Translations under genes and position numbers: made by a program
Notes under the pieces: generated by a model
Told to the model about the DNA's origin: nothing
The model's database searches: none
Seen by the model: the letters and a program-made list of their open reading frames with translations, nothing else
From: Roseinatronobacter thiooxidans
Lineage (GTDB): Bacteria > Pseudomonadota > Alphaproteobacteria > Rhodobacterales > Rhodobacteraceae
Direction: 5' to 3'
Length of the DNA: 64,000 nucleotides
NCBI RefSeq assembly: GCF_001870675.1
Contig: NZ_MEHT01000044.1
Span: forward strand, 271,151-335,150
Shown here: positions 17,170-29,687 of the stretch, in pieces
How the letters are laid out: the number at the start of each line of letters is the position of its first letter
How positions within the stretch are numbered: the first letter of the stretch is position 1

Positions 17170-18484
17170 GCCACAGGCGCTGTCTGACCGGCGCATTCTG
17201 AAAATCGCCATTCCCATTGTTCTGGCCAATCTGACTGTTCCCATTCTTGGCGCGGTAGATACTGGCGTGGTGGGCCAGATGGGGGCCGCAGCGCCCATTG
17301 GCGCGGTGGGGTTGGGGGCGATCATTCTGGCCTCGATCTATTGGGTTTTCGGCTTTCTGCGTATGGGCACGACAGGGCTGGTGGCGCAGGCCACGGGCGC
17401 GGGCGATCTGGCGGAAAGCGGTGCCATACTGACGCGCGGCATCATGATCGGGCTGGCGGCAGGCGCTGTGATGGTGCTGGGGCAAGTGCTGATCACGCAG
17501 GCCGCTTTTCGCATTGCCCCTGCCAGCGCCGAAGTGGAAGCACTCGCCCGCCAATACCTGAGCATTCGCATCTGGGGGGCACCTGCCACCATCGCCCTTT
17601 ATGCCGTGAATGGCTGGCTGATTGCGACCGAGCGCACGCGCGGGGTGCTAATCCTGCAACTATGGATCAACGGGCTGAATATTGCGCTGGACCTGTGGTT
17701 TGTGCTGGGCTTGGGTTGGGGGGTGCAGGGCGTCGCGGTGGCGACCCTGATCGCCGAAGTGACAGGGCTGGCGCTGGGGCTGTGGCTGTGCCGCGCGGCT
17801 TTTTCGGGCGCGCAATGGCGCGACTGGGCGCGGGTGTTCGACCGTGTGCGGCTCAAGCGGATGTGGGTGGTCAATTCCGACATCATGCTGCGCACGGTTG
17901 CCTTGCAAGGGGCGATGACAGGGTTTTTGTTCACCTCGGCCGGGTTTGGCGATGTGGAATTGGCGGCAAACCAGATCCTGTGGCAATTCCTGATGATCAC
18001 GGCCTATGCGCTGGACGGCTTCGCCTTTGCAGCCGAAGCGCTGGTGGGCCAAGCAGTGGGCGCGCGGTCGGTGGCGCTGATGCGGCGCGCAAGTTATCGC
18101 GCCTCGCTCTGGGCCTTTGGGGCGGCGCTGGTCATGGCGCTGGGGTTCTGGAGCTTTGGGCCTTGGGTGATCGACCTGATGGCAACCGACACCGATGTAA
18201 GGGCGGCAGCGCGGGTGTTCTTGCCCTATGTGGTGGTGCTGTCGGTGCTTGGGCTGGCCGCCTATATGCTGGACGGTATTTTCATCGGCGCAACCGGCAC
18301 GCGCGAGATGCGCAATACCGTGATTCTGGCTGTGGCAATCTACGCGCTGGTCATCTGGCTTGCCGTGCCGGTTTTCGGCAATCATGGCCTGTGGATGGCG
18401 CTGATCGTGCTGAATGTCTTGCGCGGGGTATTTCTGGGTGCGCTCTACCCACGGTTGGAGCGGCGCGTGGCGGCCGAGGGCTAA
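17162..18484 (+). CDS. MATE-family efflux transporter
   Basis: Inner-membrane multidrug/toxin extruder of 440 aa with about 12 hydrophobic helices in two repeated bundles. Family motifs include PILGAVDTGVVGQMG near residue 22 and GFAFAAEALVGQAVGA in the second half, typical of the DinF-like branch. It probably uses a Na+ or H+ gradient. It overlaps the end of the second thioesterase. Substrate cannot be predicted. It converges with pyrD with a 3-base gap. Confidence 0.9.
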   Translation: MAKPQALSDRRILKIAIPIVLANLTVPILGAVDTGVVGQMGAAAPIGAVGLGAIILASIYWVFGFLRMGTTGLVAQATGAGDLAESGAILTRGIMIGLAAGAVMVLGQVLITQAAFRIAPASAEVEALARQYLSIRIWGAPATIALYAVNGWLIATERTRGVLILQLWINGLNIALDLWFVLGLGWGVQGVAVATLIAEVTGLALGLWLCRAAFSGAQWRDWARVFDRVRLKRMWVVNSDIMLRTVALQGAMTGFLFTSAGFGDVELAANQILWQFLMITAYALDGFAFAAEALVGQAVGARSVALMRRASYRASLWAFGAALVMALGFWSFGPWVIDLMATDTDVRAAARVFLPYVVVLSVLGLAAYMLDGIFIGATGTREMRNTVILAVAIYALVIWLAVPVFGNHGLWMALIVLNVLRGVFLGALYPRLERRVAAEG

Positions 18485-18487
18485 GGC

Positions 18488-19546
18488 TTACAGCCACCTT
18501 TCGCGGTCAGTGCCGATGGCGTCGGAAATCTTGGCATATCCATCGCGCTCCAGCAGGTCTAACAGCCCGCGATTGATCTGCCCGACCAGTGAAAGCCCCT
18601 CATAAACCAGTGCGGAATAGAGCTGCACCGCGCAGGCCCCTGCGCGGATTTTCGCATAGGCCTGTTCAGCAGAACCAATGCCCCCAACCCCCACAAGCGG
18701 CATCTTTCCATTGGTCAGATGCGACAGAAGCGCCAGAACACGCGTGGACTTTTCGAACAAAGGCGCGCCGGAAAGCCCGCCTTTTTCTGCAGAACTTGCA
18801 CTTTTCAAACCTTCGCGGGTGATTGTGGTGTTTGTGGCGATAATCGCATCCACACCAGCCGCCTGCGCCACCTGCGCAATCTCACCAATCTCGCCCTCAT
18901 CCAGATCAGGGGCAATTTTCAGAAATATCGGGACTTTCCGGGCAAGCTCGCCGCGCGCCTGCATGACGCCTTGCAACAGGGCGGCAAGGGCTTCGGCCCC
19001 CTGCAAGTCGCGCAAGGATTCCGTGTTGGGGGACGAGACATTGACAGTTGCAAAATCCAGATGCGCGCCGCACAGGCGCAGCACTTGGGCGAAATCATCC
19101 GCGCGGTCGGCGCTGTCTTTATTGGCCCCAAGATTCAGCCCCAGCACCATGCCTTCGGGGCGCGCGGCCAGACGCTTTACAATAACCTCGGCCCCTTCAT
19201 TGTTGAAGCCAAAGCGGTTGATGACGGCGCGATCCTCGGGCAGGCGAAACAGGCGCGGGCGCGGGTTGCCCGCCTGCGGACGCGGTGTTGCGGCCCCCAC
19301 TTCGACAAAGCCGAACCCCGCGCGCGCAAGACCGGCCAGCGCTTGGGCGTTCTTGTCAAACCCTGCTGCCAAGCCGACAGGATTGGGCAAATCCAGCCCG
19401 GCAAGATGGACATGCAAACGCTGCGAACGGACGGGCGCAGGCACAGGGGCAAGCCCTGTTTGCAACGCTTTCAGGGCCAGACCATGCGCGGTTTCAGGAT
19501 CGAAGCTGCGCAGAACGGACATGCCCACCTTCTCAAACAGGCTCAT
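18488..19546 (-). CDS. pyrD: Dihydroorotate dehydrogenase (quinone), class 2
   Basis: FMN enzyme of pyrimidine synthesis that passes electrons to quinone. An N-terminal amphipathic membrane-docking segment ([25 protein letters not shown]) marks class 2. FMN and substrate motifs include [23 protein letters not shown] and the catalytic loop [14 protein letters not shown]. The 352-aa length is normal. The start at 19546 overlaps the stop of the DUF952 gene by 4 bases (ATGA), so the two are coupled. An upstream in-frame start at 19603 adds residues unlike the family. Confidence 0.95.
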   Translation of the reverse strand: MSLFEKVGMSVLRSFDPETAHGLALKALQTGLAPVPAPVRSQRLHVHLAGLDLPNPVGLAAGFDKNAQALAGLARAGFGFVEVGAATPRPQAGNPRPRLFRLPEDRAVINRFGFNNEGAEVIVKRLAARPEGMVLGLNLGANKDSADRADDFAQVLRLCGAHLDFATVNVSSPNTESLRDLQGAEALAALLQGVMQARGELARKVPIFLKIAPDLDEGEIGEIAQVAQAAGVDAIIATNTTITREGLKSASSAEKGGLSGAPLFEKSTRVLALLSHLTNGKMPLVGVGGIGSAEQAYAKIRAGACAVQLYSALVYEGLSLVGQINRGLLDLLERDGYAKISDAIGTDRERWL

Positions 19547-19881
19547 ACCAGACTTTCCGGAAAAATATGGCCCGATACGCCCAAGGGCAGCGACGTGTCC
19601 CAAGCAATATCAGACTTTTGCAAAGGGCGATACAGATGCGGGAACAGCGCCCCCCCGCGCGAGGGTTCCCATTTCAGATCCGGCCCCAGTGTTGCGGCAT
19701 CACATGCCACCAGAACCAGATCACTTTCGCCCGCAAAATGCTTGGCGGCGGTTTCCATGACCTGCTGCGCGGTCGAGAAATGGATATAGCCATCGGCCAG
19801 ATCGACAGGCGCGCCAAGGGTCCGGCCTTGGGCGACCAGTTCATTCCATTCAGGACGTCGGAAGATTTTGTAAATAACCAT
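19543..19881 (-). CDS. DUF952 family protein
   Basis: The 112-aa protein [15 protein letters not shown]... shows the DUF952 hallmarks [20 protein letters not shown] and [19 protein letters not shown]. The family shares an ADP-ribosyltransferase-like fold in some analyses, but no function is established. It often precedes pyrD in Rhodobacteraceae, as here. The start at 19881 is favoured because homology begins at this ATG. Confidence 0.9.
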   Translation of the reverse strand: MVIYKIFRRPEWNELVAQGRTLGAPVDLADGYIHFSTAQQVMETAAKHFAGESDLVLVACDAATLGPDLKWEPSRGGALFPHLYRPLQKSDIAWDTSLPLGVSGHIFPESLV

Positions 19882-19921
19882 AGCCCGTCTCTTGCCCAAT
19901 GGCGCGGCCAAGGTCAATCAC

Positions 19922-20377
19922 TCACAACGGGCCGGGCAGGCGTTCTTCGCTGAGCAGCACATTGGCATCCACCGCGCCCACGCCCGGAAGTGTCATGATC
20001 CGGCGGCGCAAGACACGCTCGAAATCCGACAGATCGCGCGCCACCACACGCAGGCGGTAATCATAGAGGCCCAGCACATGCTGCACAGTCTGCACTTCAG
20101 GAATGGCCGAGACCGCGCGTTCAAAATCAGCCAGACTGACGCGCCCCTTGGCCGCAAGGCTGATACCCAGAAACACTGTCACGCCAAAGCCCAAAGCCGG
20201 CAAATCCAGATCAAGACGCTCTCGCGCGATGGCGCCTTCTTCCCTCAGGCGTTTCAGGCGGCGCCATGCGGCAGGCTGGCTTAGGCCGAAGCGGCGGCCC
20301 AGCGCGCCCGCGCTTTGACTGGCATCTTGCGCCACTGCGCGCAACAAGGCGCGGTCTGTCTCGTCCAGAGTGATCAT
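19922..20377 (-). CDS. Lrp/AsnC-family regulator (first)
   Basis: The 151-aa regulator has an N-terminal winged helix-turn-helix (LDETDRALLRAVAQDASQSAGALGRRFGLSQPAAWRRLKRL) and an alpha-beta ligand-sensing RAM domain (VQTVQHVLGLYDYRLRVVARDLSDFERVLR). It is likely amino-acid responsive. The start at 20377 is the ATG where homology begins. It sits in tandem with a second AsnC gene upstream and ahead of DUF952/pyrD on the same strand. Confidence 0.9.
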   Translation of the reverse strand: MITLDETDRALLRAVAQDASQSAGALGRRFGLSQPAAWRRLKRLREEGAIARERLDLDLPALGFGVTVFLGISLAAKGRVSLADFERAVSAIPEVQTVQHVLGLYDYRLRVVARDLSDFERVLRRRIMTLPGVGAVDANVLLSEERLPGPL

Positions 20378-20439
20378 TTTGGGCCCTTCGCATGCAGGCG
20401 CGCAATCGGGCTGGCGGATGCGCATGTGGACAGGAAGAT

Positions 20440-20461
20440 GAGTATTTTTAGCAAGAAAATG
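20440..20461 (+). repeat. Dispersed 22-bp intergenic repeat, copy 3
   Basis: GAGTATTTTT followed by AGCAAGAAAATG, differing from copy 1 at one position. It lies between the two AsnC genes and ends one base before the stop codon of the second. Its placement next to a 3' end resembles copy 2. Confidence 0.6.
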
Positions 20462-20462
20462 A

Positions 20463-20921
20463 TCATACCGGCAGGCTTGTATCTGATTTGATGTCGGACA
20501 GATGCATCAGCGCCTCCAGATCGGCAATATGCGGCAGGGGCAGGATACGGTCGCGGTAAAGCTGCTGGTAATGGACCATGTCGCGCGCGATGACATTCAG
20601 GCGCACATCAACGCGCCCGAGGAATGTCTGGATTTCCAGCACTTCAGGGACCGTGCGGGCGGCGCTGATGAATTCGTCAAAGGCGCGCGGGTTGGTTTTG
20701 TCGAGGGTGATGCGCAAGCTGACTTCAACCTGCCAGCCCAGCGCACGCCAATTGATGACCGCGCGTTGCCCGCGCAGGATGCCGCGCGCGCGCAGGCGTT
20801 CCAGACGGCGCCAGCAAGTCGCCTCGGTCAGGCCGGCGCGCGCGGCCAATTGGGCCGTGCTGGCATCGGGCGCGGCCATAAGCTGGCGCAAAAGGCGGCG
20901 GTCGCTGTCGTCTAGCTGCAT
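20463..20921 (-). CDS. Lrp/AsnC-family regulator (second, divergent from ilvC)
   Basis: The 152-aa protein carries the HTH segment LDDSDRRLLRQLMAAPDASTAQLAARAGLTEATCWRRLERL and a RAM domain (VPEVLEIQTFLGRVDVRLNVIARDMVHYQQLYRD). The start ATG 20921 matches the family start. It is transcribed away from ilvC across a 132-bp gap, the classic layout for an amino-acid-responsive regulator of a branched-chain biosynthesis gene. Control of ilvC is inferred from position only. Confidence 0.9.
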   Translation of the reverse strand: MQLDDSDRRLLRQLMAAPDASTAQLAARAGLTEATCWRRLERLRARGILRGQRAVINWRALGWQVEVSLRITLDKTNPRAFDEFISAARTVPEVLEIQTFLGRVDVRLNVIARDMVHYQQLYRDRILPLPHIADLEALMHLSDIKSDTSLPV

Positions 20922-21029
20922 GTTTCTTTCAGTATTTTGAAAATGATGAATAGATTTTCTGCTTATATGGGAAATTGCGTGAGGAATGAAACGAAAAAAA
21001 GCCAATCCTCCCTATACTGCGCCGCATGA

Positions 21030-22076
<1,047 letters not shown>

Positions 22077-22098
22077 TTTGGGGTGATATCCCGAAGCA

Positions 22099-22128
22099 AA
22101 GGCCCCCTCTGCACTGGAGGGGGCCTTT
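22099..22128 (+). terminator. Rho-independent terminator of ilvC
   Basis: AAGGCCCCCTC pairs with GAGGGGGCCTT around a short loop, followed by a short T-run. It begins 22 bases past the ilvC stop. Confidence 0.85.
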
Positions 22129-22220
22129 TGCGTTTGCCTGCCGGTCACGGGCTGTGCCTGCGAAGTGCATCTGGCAAAAACCAGATGAAGCGGCCCCCAA
22201 GACCTGATACATCTGCGCGC

Positions 22221-22597
22221 ATGTTTCGATTGTTTGACATGTTGGGCCGCTCCTCTGGGATAAGAGCCTTGGATGATGCGCTTCGCACAGTCGGAGTGCA
22301 CCCGATGCTTGTGCCCGACCCTGTAAAGCTGACGCTCATACAGATGCACAAGAAAATGGCACGCGGCGCGCCAGAAGGCGGGTATATGCACACAGCCCAT
22401 CTGCTGGCCTATTGCATTCTGGGCCATGACCAATTTTGGACAATAATGGCGCGGCGGATGCAGAGGCCCAAGACCACCGCGTGGAAGCAGCCCTTGCACA
22501 GGGCGACACGTTGGATGCAAAGATTATCCTGCTAAGCCTGCATTCCGGCCTGATTGCCCCTGAAATCGCCGACCGTATAGATATTGAAGACCTGTGA
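22221..22597 (+). pseudogene. Small conserved hypothetical gene broken by a one-base deletion
   Basis: The frame from ATG 22221 encodes MFRLFDMLGRSSGIRALDDAL and runs sensibly to GHDQF. It then becomes low-complexity Arg/Met-rich and stops at 22535. In the adjacent frame, from just after the TTTT run (22434-22437), a natural-looking continuation appears (LDNNGAADAEAQDH ... HSGLIAPEIADRIDIEDL), ending at TGA 22595-22597. Restoring one T would join them into a protein of about 126 aa. Either the gene is inactivated, or the homopolymer was miscalled in sequencing. I do not recognise a named family. Confidence 0.7.
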
Positions 22598-22649
22598 GCA
22601 GCCTGTAAGGCAGCTGAAACAACAATACCGAAGGCAGCGTTGGGTATAG

Positions 22650-22734
22650 TGGTGCGGGTGGAGGGACTTGAACCCCCACGCCTTGCGGCGCCAGAACCTA
22701 AATCTGGTGCGTCTGCCAATTTCGCCACACCCGC
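22650..22734 (-). tRNA. tRNA-Leu (anticodon TAG), CCA encoded
   Basis: On the minus strand the gene starts GCGGGTGTGGCG and ends in CACCCGCACCA. The 7-bp acceptor stem GCGGGTG/CACCCGC is perfect. The anticodon arm CCAGATTTAGGTTCTGG presents TAG, and a short variable arm with a GCCGCAAGGC stem marks a class II tRNA. The T-arm is GGGGGTTCAAGTCCCTC. The 3' CCA is encoded. It reads CTN leucine codons. Confidence 0.96.
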
Positions 22735-22939
22735 ATCTGAGCGGCTAGGTAGCAAATGCCAGCGGCGGATGCGAGGGCAAAAATGCAGGTAGAAATATAT
22801 ATTCAGGCCATGTTTCTGCCCTGATTTGACCAAAATCGCCAGTCATTGTGCAAAATAACGAAACAGTATTACAAAACAGGCCGCGTTTACCTTGTTGTCA
22901 CATTTCTTCGGCAAGGTTTTGGTCAAGGAGATTCGAGCG

Positions 22940-23434
22940 ATGTTTGCAGATAGCATTTCACTTGCACCGGCATTGAAGACCCGCAGCACGGCAAAACCGG
23001 CGCGGACGCAATTCGGGCTTCAGGGGTTTGCGGGCGAAACGGTTGTGCGCACCATTTTCGGCCTGCGCCCTGTGTCGCGGCTGGTTGTGGGAGATATTTT
23101 GCTGGATACACGCAACCGCATGGTCAAATTGCGCAGCATTCGCACCCATCATGCTGCCGCCGCGGAAATTGTGCGGGTTGACCCTTCGGCCTTTGGTTTG
23201 GGGCTTGCACCGGGCAGGTTGGACCGCGCGCTTTTGGTCGGGGCCGGTCAGAAACTGGGGATCTGTGACTGGCGCACCGAAATTCTGTTCGCGGCCCCTA
23301 CCCTGAGTGCCGCCGCAAGGTTGGTGGATGGTGTGAACCTGCACCGCGCCGACAGCCCCGCCACGCTGTATGAACTTGGGTTCCAGCAAGACACCATCAT
23401 CACTGCGGATGGATGGACAACACTCATCAGCGGT

Positions 23435-23446
<12 letters not shown>
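22940..23446 (+). CDS. Second Hint-like protein without catalytic cysteine
   Basis: The 168-aa protein has a Hint-like entry GFAGETVVRTIFGLRPVSRLVVGDILLD, comparable to the VATDTGW...IERV...DRVLTF segment of the protein at 8112, again with Gly where the nucleophilic Cys would be. It ends with TIITADGWTTLISGSGT. The ATG at 22940 has AAGGAGATTCGAGCG upstream. The last 12 bases overlap the convergent nnrD gene. It is not a recognisable intein or secreted calcium-binding Hint protein; function is unknown. Confidence 0.7.
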
Positions 23447-25458
<2,012 letters not shown>

Positions 25459-25520
25459 GCGCTAAGAATTCCGGGCAACAGCCCTGAGAGTACTGTTTCA
25501 AAACTAAGAGGAAAACAAAC

Positions 25521-26927
25521 ATGAGTTCAGCTGACGTTCTCAAACTGATGAAAGACGAAGATGTTGCCTATCTGGACATCCGTTTCGTCGACCCGCGCGG
25601 CCGCATGCTGCATGTGACGATCATCAATGATCTGGTCGATGAGGATTTTCTTGAAGAAGGCTTCATGTTCGACGGCTCTTCCGTTCCGGGTTGGAAAGGG
25701 ATTGAAGCATCTGACATGAAACTGATTTTCGATCTGGACTCGGTCTATATCGACCCGTTCTATGCCGAACGCACCTTGGCCATTCACGCCTCGATCGTAG
25801 AGCCGGACACGAACGAGCCATATGAGCGCGACCCGCGCGGCACCGCAGAAAAGGCAGAAGCCTATCTGAAATCGACCGGCATTGGCGATGTGTCCTATTT
25901 CGGGCCGGAAGCTGAATTCTTTGTCTTCGACAATGTGAAATTCAGCGACAAGATCAACAAAGTCAGCTTCGAGGTGGATTCCGAGGAAGCGGCCTGGAAC
26001 TCTGACACCGATTACGACACTGGCAACACTGGCCACCGTCCCGGCGTCAAGGGCCATTACTTCGCCATGAACCCGATGGATGCCAATCAGGACATGCGCT
26101 CGGAAATGCTGACGACCATGAAAGACATGGGCATGAAAGTGGACAAGCACCACACCGAGGTGGCGTCCGCACAGCATGAACTTGGCCTGATCTTCAGCTC
26201 GTTGACCAAGCAGGCTGACGAGATCATGAAATACAAATATGTCATCCGCAACGTGGCAGATGCGTATGGCAAAACCGCAACGTTCATGCCCAAGCCTGTC
26301 AAGGGCGACAACGGCACCGGCATGCATGTCAACATGTCGATCTGGAAAGACGGCAAGCCCCTGTTTGCAGGCGACAAATATGCCGACCTGAGCCAGGAAG
26401 CGCTGTGGTTCATCGGCGGCATTCTGAAGCATGCCAAGACGCTGAATGCCTTTACCAACCCGTCAACCAACAGCTACAAGCGCCTGATCCCCGGCTTTGA
26501 AGCCCCTGTGCTGCGCGCCTATTCGGCACGCAACCGCTCTGGCTGCATTCGCATTCCATGGACAGAAAGCCCCAAGGCAAAGCGCGTCGAAGCCCGCTTC
26601 CCAGACCCTTCGGCCAACCCCTACCTGTGCTTTGCAGCGCTGCTGATGGCTGGTCTTGACGGGATCAAGAACAAGATCGATCCGGGCCCTGCATCGGACA
26701 AAGACCTGTATGATCTGCCACCCGAAGAGTTGGAAGGCATCCCCACTGTCTGCGCATCGCTGCGCGAGGCGCTGGATTCGCTGGCTGCCGACCATGACTT
26801 CCTGCTGGCGGGTGACGTGTTCACCAAAGACCAGATCATGGCCTATATCAATCTGAAGTGGGAAGAGGTTTATGCCTATGAGCATACACCCCACCCGATT
26901 GAATATGCGATGTATTACAGCTGCTAA
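25521..26927 (+). CDS. glnA: Glutamine synthetase type I
   Basis: Dodecameric ammonia-assimilating enzyme of 468 aa. It has the beta-grasp motif MFDGSSVPGW, the Mg-binding helix FGPEAEFFVFD, the ATP-binding loop KPVKGDNGTGMHVNMS and the Glu flap region NPSTNSYKRL. The regulatory Tyr397 in KDLYDLPPEE marks the adenylylated GSI-beta form. AGAGGAAAACAAAC precedes the ATG. It is cotranscribed with glnB and followed by a terminator. Confidence 0.98.
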   Translation: MSSADVLKLMKDEDVAYLDIRFVDPRGRMLHVTIINDLVDEDFLEEGFMFDGSSVPGWKGIEASDMKLIFDLDSVYIDPFYAERTLAIHASIVEPDTNEPYERDPRGTAEKAEAYLKSTGIGDVSYFGPEAEFFVFDNVKFSDKINKVSFEVDSEEAAWNSDTDYDTGNTGHRPGVKGHYFAMNPMDANQDMRSEMLTTMKDMGMKVDKHHTEVASAQHELGLIFSSLTKQADEIMKYKYVIRNVADAYGKTATFMPKPVKGDNGTGMHVNMSIWKDGKPLFAGDKYADLSQEALWFIGGILKHAKTLNAFTNPSTNSYKRLIPGFEAPVLRAYSARNRSGCIRIPWTESPKAKRVEARFPDPSANPYLCFAALLMAGLDGIKNKIDPGPASDKDLYDLPPEELEGIPTVCASLREALDSLAADHDFLLAGDVFTKDQIMAYINLKWEEVYAYEHTPHPIEYAMYYSC

Positions 26928-26945
26928 GTGCAGGTGAAAGCTATG

Positions 26946-26973
26946 AAAAAGCCCCCGTTTCGGGGGCTTTTTT
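26946..26973 (+). terminator. Rho-independent terminator of glnBA
   Basis: AAAAGCCCCCG pairs with CGGGGGCTTTT around TTT, followed by a T-run. It begins 19 bases after the glnA stop. Confidence 0.93.
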
Positions 26974-27101
26974 AATGTCAGGGCGCAGGCGTGATTGACC
27001 AGACTTGGCGGGCTGCCACCCGCTAAACCAGCGGCTTCAAGGGGCGCGCATGGTCACTGGAGCCAATGGCGCGACACTGCCGCCCCTTTGAAAAACCCCA
27101 T

Positions 27102-27125
27102 GCGTATTTTCGTAAGAAAAAGAAG
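27102..27125 (+). repeat. Dispersed intergenic repeat, degenerate copy 4
   Basis: GCGTATTTTC followed by GTAAGAAAAAGAAG. It lies just past the 3' end of pheS. It shares the TATTTTC and AAGAAAA arms with copies 1 and 3, but the 3' half has diverged. Confidence 0.4.
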
Positions 27126-27131
27126 CCCAGA

Positions 27132-28214
27132 TCAGCGGCTAAGGCCCGCAGCAAGGGCAGGCTGGTCGAGAGAGGCGAAGCCGTAATGGCGCAGCCAGCG
27201 CAGATCGGATTCGAAGAACGCGCGCAGATCGGGGATGCCATATTTCAGCATGGCGATCCGGTCGATGCCAAGGCCGAAGGCAAAGCCCTGCCATTTGTCG
27301 GGATCAATGCCGCCTGCCTGCAAGACTTTGGGATGCACCATGCCAGAGCCAAGAATTTCAAGCCAATCCTTGCCCTCGCCAATCTTCAGCTGCCCCCCTT
27401 CCCATGAACAGCGGATATCCACTTCGGCAGAGGGTTCGGTAAAGGGGAAATGCGACGCGCGAAAGCGCAGTTCGACCTCGTCCACCTCGAAAAAGGCGCG
27501 GCAGAATTCTTCCAATGTCCATTTCAGTTGCGCCATCGAGATGTCGCGGTCAATCGCCAGCCCTTCGACCTGATGGAACATGGGTGTATGGGTCTGGTCC
27601 ATATCCATACGGTAGACGCGGCCCGGCGCGATCACGCGGATGGGCGCGCCCTGATCCTGCATCGCGCGGATCTGCACAGGGCTGGTATGGGTGCGCAGCA
27701 CATGGGGGGGGCGAGTGTCGCCATCTGCGCGGTGCATGAAGAATGTGTCATGTTCCTGACGCGCGGGGTGTTCAGGCGCGATATTGAGCGCGTCGAAATT
27801 ATACCAGTCGGATTCGATCTGGGGCCCTTCGGCCACAGCAAAGCCCATATCGGCAAAGATGGCGGTCAATTCATCCATCACCTGACTGATCGGGTGGATC
27901 GTACCCATGGCGCGGGGACGGCCCGGCAAGGTGACATCCAGCCATTCCGCTTGTAGGCGCGCATCGAGGATCGCATCTTCCAGACCGGCGCGGCGCGCCT
28001 TGAGGGCGGCGTCAATTTCAGATTTCAGCCCGTTCAGGGCGGGGCCGACGCGCTGGCGCGCCTCTGCATCCATCTGGCCCAATTCGCGCATTTTCAGGCT
28101 TATCTCGCCCTTTTTGCCCAAGGCGGACAGGCGCACCGCTTCAAGCGCGTCCATATCGGCGACTGTGGCAATCTGGTCCAGATATTTGCCGCGAAGCTCT
28201 GCGATAGTATCCAT
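27132..28214 (-). CDS. pheS: Phenylalanyl-tRNA synthetase alpha subunit
   Basis: The 360-aa class II synthetase subunit has an N-terminal coiled coil (residues 1-85), motif 1 around [13 protein letters not shown], motif 2 at [21 protein letters not shown] and motif 3 at [22 protein letters not shown]. The start at 28214 is the family ATG. The usual downstream partner pheT is absent: 3' of the gene there is only 158 bp before the glnA terminator on the other strand. The alpha and beta subunits must therefore be encoded at separate loci. Confidence 0.96.
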   Translation of the reverse strand: MDTIAELRGKYLDQIATVADMDALEAVRLSALGKKGEISLKMRELGQMDAEARQRVGPALNGLKSEIDAALKARRAGLEDAILDARLQAEWLDVTLPGRPRAMGTIHPISQVMDELTAIFADMGFAVAEGPQIESDWYNFDALNIAPEHPARQEHDTFFMHRADGDTRPPHVLRTHTSPVQIRAMQDQGAPIRVIAPGRVYRMDMDQTHTPMFHQVEGLAIDRDISMAQLKWTLEEFCRAFFEVDEVELRFRASHFPFTEPSAEVDIRCSWEGGQLKIGEGKDWLEILGSGMVHPKVLQAGGIDPDKWQGFAFGLGIDRIAMLKYGIPDLRAFFESDLRWLRHYGFASLDQPALAAGLSR

Positions 28215-28283
28215 GCCCTGCCTTTTATGCCGCGTGTTTCTGCGTGGGTCAGTTAGCCAATCCCCCATGGGATTGCAAGCCGG

Positions 28284-29687
28284 TCAAAGTTCCAGCAGGC
28301 GCGCCGCGATGTTGAAATAGATGATCACCCCCAAGACATCGGCAATCGAGGTGACCAGCGGGCCGGATGCGGCGGCGGGGTCACGGTCGATCTTGGCGAA
28401 GATGAACGGCAGGCACAAGCCAATCAACGCGCCCATCAGCACAATGGTAATCATGGCCAGCGCAACGACCATCGCGATCTCTGGCCCGCCCCGCCAGACC
28501 CCGATGACAGAGACAGCCAGCGCCATCGTCAGGCCCAGCGCCAGCGCGATCAGCACCTCGCGCGACAAAAGGCGCCCGAAATCGGCAGGCCGCACATCGC
28601 CCGTGGCCAATGCGCGCACCATCAGCGTGGCCGATTGCGTGCCCGCATTCCCCCCCGAAGCGATCAGCAGCGGCAGGAAGAACAGCAGCGACAGATGGGC
28701 GGCAATTGTTTCTTCAAAATAGGCAATACCCGCACCCGAAAAGATATTGCCGAACACCAGCAACACCAGCCAGAAAATCCTCGCGCGATACAACAGCGCA
28801 ATCGAGGCATCGGCCACCGACATTTCCAGCGGTTGCACGATCGAGCTTTTGTAGAAATCCTCGGTCACCTCTTCCTCGGTGACATCCATCGCATCATCGG
28901 CCGTCACAATGCCCACAAGACGGTCGTTATTGTCCAGCACCGGCAGGGCAAGCAGGTCGTAGCGGGCGACAAGGCGCGCGGCCTCTTCCTGCTCGTCATC
29001 GGCGCGCACCCAGACGGGTTCGGTATCCATAATCTCGTCCACGCGCTGGCGGGGCCGCGCGGTCAGCAGGTCGCGCAGACTGATGACCCCGATAAGCGCG
29101 CGTGATTCGTCGATGATGTAGGAATCGTAAATCGTTTCTGCCTCGATCGCTTGCGCGCGCAAGGCCTCGATGGCCTGACTGGTGGTCATGTCGGGTTTCA
29201 ACACTGCGTAATCCGAGGTCATGACCGACCCCACTGTCCATTCTTCATAGGCGGCAAGGCGGCGCAGGTCTTCGCGCTCGGCCTTGGACAGGGCGGGCAG
29301 GATGGCTTCCTGGGCTTCCTCATCCAGTTGCTTGAACAGGTCGGCGCGTTCGTCATGGCTCATGGCGGTCATCAGCGCCACCAGTTCGCGCCGCGGAATG
29401 CGGGTTGCCAGATCGACCTGCGCGCGCGGGCGCAGATAGCCCAGCATTTCGGCCTGATCATGCATGGGCAACAGGCGCAAAACACCCAGATCGTCGCCAT
29501 CCTCCAACTCGTCAATCAGGGCGGCGACATCGGCCAGTTCCTGACTTTCGACAAATTCGCGGATGGCAGTTTCCTGCCCTTCATGCAGCAGGCGTGCCAC
29601 TTCAACGGCGATGAAGGCAGCATCGAAGCCGGCACCTTCGGCTTCGGGGTCGAAACGGATTTCACTGAGCGATGTCTGCAATGTCAT
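28284..29687 (-). CDS. mgtE: Magnesium transporter MgtE
   Basis: Mg2+ channel of 467 aa. The N-terminal superhelical domain (about residues 25-145) senses cytosolic Mg2+. A CBS pair (about 145-265) contains MTSDYAVLKPDMT and IVTADDAMDV. The five-helix pore domain (280-465) carries LFFLPLLIASGGNAGTQSATLMVRAL, the selectivity-filter neighbourhood of the family. The ATG at 29687 has AGGGG upstream and is preferred to a TTG two codons earlier. Confidence 0.94.
   Translation of the reverse strand: MTLQTSLSEIRFDPEAEGAGFDAAFIAVEVARLLHEGQETAIREFVESQELADVAALIDELEDGDDLGVLRLLPMHDQAEMLGYLRPRAQVDLATRIPRRELVALMTAMSHDERADLFKQLDEEAQEAILPALSKAEREDLRRLAAYEEWTVGSVMTSDYAVLKPDMTTSQAIEALRAQAIEAETIYDSYIIDESRALIGVISLRDLLTARPRQRVDEIMDTEPVWVRADDEQEEAARLVARYDLLALPVLDNNDRLVGIVTADDAMDVTEEEVTEDFYKSSIVQPLEMSVADASIALLYRARIFWLVLLVFGNIFSGAGIAYFEETIAAHLSLLFFLPLLIASGGNAGTQSATLMVRALATGDVRPADFGRLLSREVLIALALGLTMALAVSVIGVWRGGPEIAMVVALAMITIVLMGALIGLCLPFIFAKIDRDPAAASGPLVTSIADVLGVIIYFNIAARLLEL

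Noticed and set aside
22801..22891. Possible small RNA in the AT-rich gap between tRNA-Leu and the Hint-like gene
   Set aside because: No terminator-type hairpin or conserved fold is visible; the gap is short and better explained as promoter.
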